This document shows positions 10,602 to 19,500 of a DNA stretch of 64,000 bases, one piece after another (the first letter of the stretch is position 1; the number at the start of each line of letters is the position of its first letter). The notes beneath the pieces are model-generated. The model was not told the DNA's origin and ran no database searches. It saw only the letters and a program-made list of their open reading frames with translations. Source of the stretch: Siphlonurus alternatus (taxonomy: Eukaryota > Arthropoda > Insecta > Ephemeroptera > Siphlonuridae); NCBI GenBank assembly GCA_949825025.1, contig OX463781.1:1324066-1388065 (forward strand), given 5' to 3'. Both the position numbers and the translations under genes were made by a program.

Positions 10602-10985
10602 GTATGGCGCAGCACGTTTGATTGGGTCTCATCAAATCACCATAGCCAAACAACACTGAGCGTGGTTAGTAGTTGGATGGGTGACCATTTTCCAAAAACC
10701 ACGTTTCCCACTCAGGGGTAAATCGTTGCGCTTTTCCACTATATGTGGTTCCCCTGGCTGTAAACCATTGCACTTCTGTTTCATTGACAAAAGCTGTAGC
10801 GTCCATCCTGGCTGAGGTTTTCACGTTTCCCTCAATCGCAGGCAAATGCCGGGATGGATTGCAAGGCCGTGGCCGCCCCCGTTCCAGAAGAGCCCGCGAA
10901 ACGCTTAATATCGGAAGGTTCGGGGTTTGAAATTAGTGTATATAATTAGTAAGTAGAAGTACCCAATAGGGTTTGATTAAAAAAA
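10602..10985 (+). repeat. 5S-derived SINE, subfamily B, full length with tail
   Basis: Head: CAGCACGTTTGATTGGGTCT, ATCAAATCACCATAGCCAAA, GTTAGTAGTTGGATGGGTGA. Body: CATCCTGGCTGAGGTTTTCA, CAGGCAAATGCCGGGATGGA. Tail: TAGTAAGTAGAAGTACCCAA, TAGGGTTTGATT and an A-run, the best-preserved subfamily-B 3' end in the window. Confidence 0.88.
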
Positions 10986-11267
10986 AAATCCTTAATTATA
11001 AATTATACAGTATATTTGATACAATATCTAGAATAAATAGTTTCATTTGCGTTCGCCAGCATTTTTCCAGTCAACCAAGTTTTGTCGTCCGGAGAACCCT
11101 CGTCCAATCAGATGAGCAGGATGGTGAAGGTTATCGTCCCTCGTCCGGAATAAGGGCTATCTGTGCCTACCAAAATTCATATGAAATATTGAGCTTCCTG
11201 GGGCTTTACCTTAAGTCTTATAATTACACTCACCTGATATAGCAGATAGCTTATCATTACCCATGTT
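10986..11267. other. Spacer between two tail-to-tail SINEs
   Basis: It contains an ACTCACCTGATATA piece near 11228 that recurs near 32705. No gene seen. Confidence 0.35.
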
Positions 11268-11640
11268 TTTTTTTATCAAACCCTAAATTAGTACATCTAG
11301 TTACTAATTACATTACTTACTAACTCTGAAACCCCGAACCTTCCGAAAAACCCTAACCGAGCGTTTTGCGGTCTTTTCTGGAACGGGGGCGGTCACGGTC
11401 TTACAGTCCATACTGACATTTGCCTGTGACTGAGGGAAACGTGGAAACCTCAGCCAGGATGGAAGCTACAGCTTTTGTCAATGGACCGGAAATGAGCCAG
11501 GGGAATCACATAGTTGAAAAGCGTAACGATTTATCCCTGGGTGGGAAACGTGGTTTTTGGAAAATGGTCACCCATTCAACTACTAACCACGCTCGGCATT
11601 GCTTGACTTCGGTGATCTGACAAGCACTGCGCCACACCTC
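11268..11640 (-). repeat. 5S-derived SINE, subfamily B, full length
   Basis: Minus strand from about 11640: 5S head with GATCACCGAAGTCAAGCAAT then TAGTTGAATGGGTGACC. Body: CATCCTGGCTGAGGTTTCCA and TTTCCCTCAGTCACAG. Tail: GAAGGTTCGGGGTTTCAGAG. A T-run (the A tail) ends it near 11268. Confidence 0.88.
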
Positions 11641-12139
11641 TCAAAAGGATTTTCTGACCCAAATTGGTGTCGTAGTGACGTCAGGTAATATTGTCTTGAT
11701 GGGACGATCGACTTTTGGAAAATTTTAACAGGTAAATTAGCTTGTCTGTTGAGAAATTTTTTGTATCCGTAGTAAAAAATAACTTAATTATACTATTTTA
11801 ATTAGTTTAATTGTCACTGTATAATTAATCTATATTATTTTAATACAAATAGTTAGGTTTTTACATGAATTTTTTACTGGAATTTTAGTTCAACAAGAGT
11901 TTTCAATTTTAATTTAGCTTTTTTATTTTTGCACCAACATATTTCGCAGATTATTAAAATGTACTGCAAACAATTACAAACACGTCTGAAAGTAACACAC
12001 AATCTAAAATTTCGGTGCCCGCAGGTATTAAAATTGTCACAATTTCACTCCACCGGCCGCGCGGGCTGCCAGCGTTTATCTGCGACGATCGCGAGGAGCT
12101 CTTGCGTGCCGTGATGCTTGTCGAAATTCTCCCATCAAG
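11641..12139. other. AT-rich intergenic sequence with a small GC-rich patch
   Basis: A TGACGTCA lies near 11677 and a GC-rich patch at 12045-12115. No gene recognised. Confidence 0.35.
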
Positions 12140-12141
12140 TT

Positions 12142-12238
12142 GTTAAAACGGTCACCCATCCAAATACTAACCACACTCGACGTAGCTTGACTTCGGTGAT
12201 CTAAGGAGCACCGGTCAATGCACTGCGCCACGCTCAAC
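12142..12238 (-). repeat. 5S-derived SINE head fragment
   Basis: Minus strand: GTGGCGCAGTGCATTGACCG, GTGCTCCTTAGATCACCGAA, GTCAAGCTACGTCGAG, TTAGTATTTGGATGGGTGACC. Only the 5S-like head remains. Confidence 0.8.
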
Positions 12239-12795
12239 ATGAATTATGAATCATATTATAGGCACTTAATTTTCGAAGGGTATAGTGCTCCATTTACTGT
12301 ATATACAAGTTTGTTGTTTGTTTTCTATTAGTTCAATAAATATAAATATCTGATGAAATTATCGGATATGGAAGAATGACTGTTTGTAACCCTTCTATTA
12401 TACTAACACGGATATCAAGATATTGTTTCAACTGAAGAGCTCACTTTTACATCAACTGTGACCCCTAGATGACCTCTAAGATGCTTTCATAGTTCGCAGA
12501 AAGTCAAGCGGGAAGTTCCCAATATTTAATATTTGCCATCAGTTTTCCTTTTGCAAGGTGCTAACTCGTAACATAAATGAAGCTTGTCATTTGAGACTTA
12601 CATAATTATGTTTGGTTATAATTATAATTCATTTAATACTCAAAGAATATCTTAATGGTTTGCTTTGGTGCCAATTTAACGAACTGAATAAACCAAGTGA
12701 TTGCAGACGACTCAAATTCAAATTCCCAGTTATGCACGCATATTATAATAGCAGGTATAGTATTATACATGGGTAAAGACATGTCCACAAGGACT
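12239..12795. other. AT-rich intergenic sequence
   Basis: No gene or clear repeat seen. Confidence 0.4.
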
Positions 12796-13062
12796 TCCTA
12801 GTTGAAAAATTACGTCTTCAACTGATCCTTTACACGTCTAAACCTATAAAATATAATCTTTTTACCTCAAAAACACATATTTTTTTTTCTTCGCTCAAAG
12901 TGAGGATGAAATGGAGACAATTTTTTTCTAACATTTTATGCTCAAGAAGAGGAAAAAAGACGTAATCTCATCTTTTCCCCTGTAAAATGTTGCAAAATAA
13001 GAGGAAAAAAGACGAGAAAAGAACTTAATAGCGACTAAAAGATGAAATTTATTTCAACTCGC
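12796..13062 (+). mobile_element. 'CCCKAGTTGAAA' miniature element (family M1)
   Basis: It starts CCTAGTTGAAAAATTACGTC and ends GATGAAATTTATTTCAACTC. Internal pieces: TTCGCTCAAAGTGAGGATGA, AACATTTTATGCTCAAGAAG. Eight other copies are in the window. No coding capacity. The best copy (60331-60600) has a 9-bp target duplication. Confidence 0.85.
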
Positions 13063-13340
13063 AACCTTGTAAGAAGAAAATGAAAGTGTAATTTCAAAAG
13101 GATTTAAAATTGACGATTTTTACAAGAACTGAATAATCTAATCAACGTTAACTTAAATTCTTAAAAAATTATTATTTCTTGATAAATCTGGTGATTTTGA
13201 CGACTAATTATGATACACCTCTGTGTCGTTGTTGCAGATGTTATCTCTGTGGCTGTTTGTTGATGTAGCCAGCTCTGGGAAGTGACGGCGGCTTGCTTAC
13301 ATCCCCCCCCCCCCCTCTCGTGATCTGGAGCAGCAGATTT
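13063..13340. other. Region immediately upstream of the growth-factor gene
   Basis: A C-run lies near 13303-13315. No TATA box is obvious near the presumed start of transcription. A TCAG-type initiator occurs near 13374 in CGGTCAGGACAGTC. Promoter assignment is inference. Confidence 0.3.
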
Positions 13341-13394
13341 GTGTAGCATAAATTATTGTGAGGCGAGCGCTCGGTCAGGACAGTCGCTCTAACC

Positions 13395-13581
13395 ATGTCC
13401 AGCAGTTCGTGTTCAGCTCGTGTGCACGTGCGCGTCTCCGTACTCGCCCTCGCGTGTTGTGCGGGGCTTGCGAGGGGCTTCGTCGCCTTTGAGGCCGCGG
13501 CGAACGCCCTGCACCTCCCTCAGCCCTTCGCTGCAGCCCTCAGAGCCCCGCCCAGGGAGAACGAATTGCCCTCAAATCAAG
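13395..13581 (+). CDS. Pvf: Pvf-like coding exon 1 (signal peptide)
   Basis: The exon starts at ATG 13395 (context taaccATG) and encodes MSSSS..., a hydrophobic core and an Ala-rich spacer to LPSNQ. Donor CAAG|GTGAGA leaves phase 1. Codons are GC-rich compared with the flanks, as expected for a real exon. The start of transcription is unknown. The other long frame over this exon is a shadow. Confidence 0.85.
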
Positions 13582-16500
13582 GTGAGACCCGTCGTAAGTT
13601 GTAACTAGAATGGATTATCCATACAATTGGCAGATTATACGCGTGTGTTAATTTTGTAATGCCATGGTACAATTTTCCAAATGAGTATATCGACCTCAAT
13701 TTATTTATTTATTTTTTGCAGAAATGGATAAAAGCCTTCAAAGTTATGCTACTCTGATTTTTTTCGGATTTTTTAGAGTACGTCCAGACTTATATTTTAA
13801 ACAAAATATTATGAAAGAACATAAAAAGTGACGTCTCTTGACAGGCTTGACGCCTCTCTTAATAAAAGAATAGGACCTATAAAAGGGGCGTGGGTTCAAA
13901 CACGACCCGAATTTTTAGCAATACTTCCCGGGCTCTAAGAAATCTGATAAAATATTCAGGATGCTATAAATTTGCATTCTCCATCCATTATAATTTTTGC
14001 AATAAAAAATTTTGAGGTCGATACTCAATTGTTGCATACAAATTTTCAGTTGTCACCCGACTTGAAATAAATTTCATCTTTTATTCACTATTAAGCTCTT
14101 CTCTCGTCTTTTTTCCTCCTATTTCTGAGCAAAAAGTATTAAAAAAAATGAGATATCGTCTTTCTCTCCCTTACTGAACATAAAACGTTTAAAATATTGT
14201 CTGAATTTCATCGTCATTTTGAGCGAAGAGGAAATAAGATATGTTTTAGAAGTAAAAACATTACGTTCATATATCTAAAAAGATGAGTTGAAGACGTAAT
14301 TTTTCAACTATAAGGGAGTGTGTGATTGTCACTTCCAGAGACTGCGTCCTGTCCAAGTGACGAAATGATCATCAATAAATTGCTGTACGATTAGCCTCTT
14401 CTATTGTCAATAATATAATTTCATTTAAAAATTATTGAAGATAAGTTATTCGTAGTAAAGTGATAAAATATTATGAACCAACTTCACGTGATGGAATCTT
14501 AACAATTTGTACATTCCCGGGTCATGGCTGATTAATCCCATCATGATCGCCCATGATAGAAATATGGACCGAATCTGCAGAGGGGCATGTGTGCTTCTTA
14601 TGTCTCATGTTGACGTCATAGAGGCATCAGTGAACCTGGTGGTAACTGCTGAAACTACGTGCGTGCATCGAGACTCCATGATATATGATTAACATTGTAA
14701 AATCATGTAAATGCTCTGACAGCAGACACAGAATAATTTTACAGAATTGACAACATCATAATTAGTTGTCAAATACTTTCGGGCAAATATAAAAAAATAT
14801 TACCAACTTTATTTAATTTAAATTTTTTTATCTTTGTGATTCTCTCAGCCTATAGAGGACATAAAGGACCAAGAGATGGCGCTGACGTCTGAAAATTTTG
14901 CTCTTTGCATCGAAGATACGGCAATACCTATAGCATGGGGAGAATCACAAAAATTATAACATTTTTAGGAAAGAAATCACTTACAAAGTTGAAGATTTTT
15001 TTTTATATTTGTCCGGAAGTATTTGACAACTAATTATGTTGTTGTCATTTCTGTAAAATTATGCTGTGGCTGCTGACAGATCATTTACATGATTTTACAA
15101 TGTTAATCATATAGAGCAATCCTCGCCAGACGCACGTAGTTCCAGCAGTTACCTCTAGGTTCGCTCTAACTTTATGACGCCAATAGGTATCCTCGATAGA
15201 TACAGAGAGTCATAATTTTTGCACTCAACGCCATCTTTATATCTTTTCTATCCTGAATTGTCCACAGGAGACTCTGCGATCAGTCTAGTTCCGTGCAAGC
15301 CGCGAGAGACGCTAGTGTCGCTGCCAGGCACGCCTCCCGAGGAGTCCGTGTACATGCCGGACGTGGCGCTGGTGCGGCGGTGCGGTGGCTACTGCGGCAT
15401 CTCAGTGGCGTGTGTGCCCGACAAGGTCAAGATGGTCAAACGCAGGGTGAGCTTACACGACATTCAAGGTGCTTTTCCTTGATGTCTGTCAAACGGGGCT
15501 TGGCGGGGCGAGAAAAACGCACTTGATTCAATGTCATGTATCATTTGGCGGCCATGTTGGTGGTAAAATCGCTTCCCGCTAGGCGAGGAAATACCGAGCT
15601 TCTGATTGACTGCGGTACACGATTTTCTCGCTTTCCCCGTTCCATGGAAGGAGCTTTTCTATGGAGCGATGTTGTCGATGTCGAGAGTGGCTTGGCGAGT
15701 TGAGAAAAAGAGCACGTCTTGCTCTATGGCGGCTATGTTGGCGTTAAAATTGCTCCTCGCCGTGCGGAAGCGATTTTCTTTCACCAAGATGGCTACCATA
15801 CGATATTGAAGCAAGTGCGCTTTTCTAGTCTCGGCATCGCTGCATGGAAAGCACCTGCTTAAAGGTGGATTCACATGGCGATTTCTATCATGCGATGCGA
15901 TGCGAATAATGCGCACTTGCTGTGACATCTATTGGCGGCCATATTTGGCGATTAAGAAAAAGAGCATCGCAATTAACGCGATTTCGCTGCCGCAACCTGG
16001 CGAATTCGCTCGCCGCATAGGATTTTACAGCTTGTATGAAAAAATCGCATCGCATCGCCGTTGTCACCATCTGAATCCGCCTTAACCCTGCAGTCATTAA
16101 GCGGGGTTTGGCTATGCCGCACTTGCAGTAAATCCTTATGGCGGCAATGTTGTCGGGAACAAATTGCATTCTCGCAGCCATGAAATCTCACCGTTACTTT
16201 TTACCCGTACACAGCTACCATATTTACTACAAATGCGCCTTTTTAGTGCCGCCAAGCCCTTCTGGATATTATACTTTATGGAAATACATCACAGCGAAAT
16301 CGTACGGCAGTTTTCCATGGAGCGATGTTGAGCGAGGCGAGAAAAGCGCACTTGCAGCAAAACCGTATGGAAGCCATGCTGGTTAGAAAAAAAAATGTTT
16401 TTCTGCAGTGATTCTTCCTTGCCAACATGGCTACCATACGATTTTACTTCAAGTGCGCTTTTCTCGCCCCGTTCAACATCGCTCCATGGGAAACTGTTTT

Positions 16501-19500
16501 CATCAATCATGGTGTAGTTGGAGCGATCTCTCGCGAGCACGGTAGTTAATTAGAACGGGTAAGCCCGTATTCCCCGAGAGATTCACTGACTTTCTGTGTT
16601 TGCAGGTACGCGAACACAACCTGTTCAACCCCAGGGAGAGTCGAACCAAGACCTTCCGTGTGGAGCAGCACGAGACCTGCAGGTGCGGCTGCAAGGTACA
16701 CCTGTTGCCTAAAATTGCTCCCTTTAATGTGGAAACAAATACACATCTTGCTTAAAGTTTTTCCTTGCAATGTGGAAACAAATACACATCTTGCTTAAAG
16801 TTTTTCCTTGCAAGGTGGAAACCATGTACACCTCTTGCCTAAAGTTTCTCCCTACAAGATGGAGAGTACACCGCTTGCCTAAAGTTTCTCCCTCCCATTT
16901 GTAGAGGCTACAAGGTGGAAAGTACATATTTTGCCTAAAGTTTAATTCTCCCTAGCTCCCATTTGTAGTGGTGTAGTGGTTACGAGGTGGAAGATACATT
17001 TCTTGCCTAAAGTTTCTCCCTTTAAAGTGGAAACAAATACACACCTTGCCTAAAGTTTCTCCCTCTCATTTGTATAATATACACTAAACAAAGTCAATCA
17101 CATATCAGAAACGTGAGCTGCTGAAAACAAAAACCTAAACATTTCTTTGAAGAATTCTAGGATATTTTGCTATCGTTTACAGTCTTATTTTAAACATATT
17201 TTTTTACGAAGAATTTCCTTTGAAAGCCATCAGCTGTGACGTCATCATGTGCGTCAAACTTGACTCGTGACGTCACACACGTGACGTCATGAGTGAGGAC
17301 ATGTCGGCAGTAGGGTTATACTCTATTGGGATTGGGTATAATCATCGACGGAGAAGACCGTGCCCCTTAAACTTATGGGAAAAACCCCACCTTTGGTAGC
17401 AATTTCCAGAGCTCCAGAGGAATTTCAACTCTGTAGGGGTAATTGTGGTGAAAATCACGATTTTTGAAGTCGACCACTTAACGATAACAATTATCGTTAA
17501 GTACTACTTACAACTACTTTTTGTTGAGGTTATAAAAATTCCTCTCTTCTGATTGGTCAGTTCAATTGAATGAATTTTAATGTCCATTTAAAAAGTGGAC
17601 TTTTTTCTACCCTGTGTTGCTCATCATCAGGCGCATATCCAGAATCAAATTTCGGGCGCAATTGTTAAAAAACATTGGAGTGGAGAAAATGCCTATATTA
17701 CCCATGTTAAATCCAAAATTTCGGCGGTGGAGGGCCACATCCCAACCACCCTCCTAAATCCACGCCTGCTCATCATATTTCTTATCACGCGAAATAATCA
17801 ACAATTTCTTTGTAGCCAATCACAAGTTAACAAAGTATACTCACACACCCGACTCTAATTAATACCCCTGGTTGGCAGGTTCAAGCTGCACAGTGCACTC
17901 CGGAGCAGCGGTTCGAGCCCCAGCGGTGCCGCTGCGTGTGCCGGGCGCCCGTGCAGGAGTGTCAGCCCCCGCACACGTGGCACGCCGACACGTGTCGCTG
18001 TGGCTGTCCGGCCGGAACTACCGCCAACTGCAGCACTGGAGCCACATTCAGCAAGCAGAGCTGTAGGTGAGCATGAACTAACCGGGCGGTGCATGTGGTC
18101 TTTTTATATAGGCATGAAACTCGATCTCACTTGCAAGCTATACAGTATAATATACTGTACATGTAATGGAGTATTGACCTCAAATTTTTTTTAACCAAGA
18201 AATGGATAGAGCGTGCCACCCTGTTTTTTTCAGATTTTTTACAGCCCTGGATCTATTTATAAAAAACTATTGAATGTTCTCTTTGTGATGTCACGAGGAG
18301 CCGCTCCTTAAGAAAAAGAAAGGACTTGCCGCCGCGTGACGTCACAAAAAGGACTTTCAATAATTTTTTAAAAATTGTTCCTGGGCTCAAAGAAATCTGA
18401 AAAAAATGAGAGTAGCATAATTTTGCACGATCTATCCATTTCTGCATTAAAAATTTTTGAGGTCGATCCTCCATTGAAGCGCTGGAGATCAAACGAGAAT
18501 ACATCCAAGCTAATCTGGGAATTAATTTTTGAACCTCAGCTACATCAACAATAATTTTTCAGACTACTTTTGAACCTGGATTCAGAAAGTTGGATCCAAA
18601 TCCAGGTTCAAAAGTGACCTGAAAAAATTGTAGCTGGGGCTCAAAAATTTGGCTTGGATATTTTCTCGTTGTATCCCTAGCGCCTCCATAAAATTATTCT
18701 CTTTTTATCAATTTTTGCCAGTTTTCAACGAGATAGATATGATTTTTGACTCACGATGACGTCACCAACTAACGGACAAAGATTGACGTGATGACGTCAC
18801 AAGTCAAATTCCAATATCGATCTCAATGCAAACGGAGGTAAATAATTAGCACATGCGAAAATTGATAAAATAAAATTATTTATTCTTCACTTTAAGTTGA
18901 CGGTTTTATACTTCATTTTAATAAAATGCTGATGTGCATGTTTTCTGTTTTCCTCCTTTAATACAGTACTACTTAATACAATGGTTTGCAGGTTTTATAT
19001 CTTACAATATAATATTGCATGGTGGGATGGCATGTCTCTTTTATGCTTTTTCTTTTTTTTTTTTCTTTTCATTTTTTCACTTTTAGGCACGGATTCAGAA
19101 CAAAATTTTGATAATGCTTGTCCATATAAGCTTATGCAGGCCTTTGTTAATTAAAGAAAATTGGAACAAGGGAAATGCCTATATTGTCCATGTTAAATCC
19201 AAAATTTTGGAGGGATGTGCGACCCCCCCCCCCTCCCCTGGATCCGCGCCTGTTATGTCCTCATTTCACTACGAGATACCCGCTTTTACCTTAGCCATTT
19301 TGAATAATATGTATAATGACATTTATCGTTAATCGAAAATCGTTAATTTTTTAAACATTATATTTATACCATTTTTATATTAACATTTAATAATAATTAT
19401 GATGATCATACTTCACTTTTTTTATACATTATATTGTCACTTCAGCACTCCTATATCGAATGAAAATATTCACGTGTAATTTAATTCCCATACTGATTTA

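Noticed and set aside
13420..13608. Alternative frame over growth-factor exon 1
   Set aside because: Shadow of the GC-rich exon; lacks a signal peptide and does not join exon 2 in frame.
15606..16191. Several 60-97 residue frames on both strands between exons 2 and 3
   Set aside because: They fall inside foldback elements of the intron, and mirror frames arise from the inverted arms.
16696..17078. CRISPR-like array
   Set aside because: Repeats are degenerate, spacers are not unique sequence of regular length, and the context is a eukaryotic intron. The same holds for 20649-20822.
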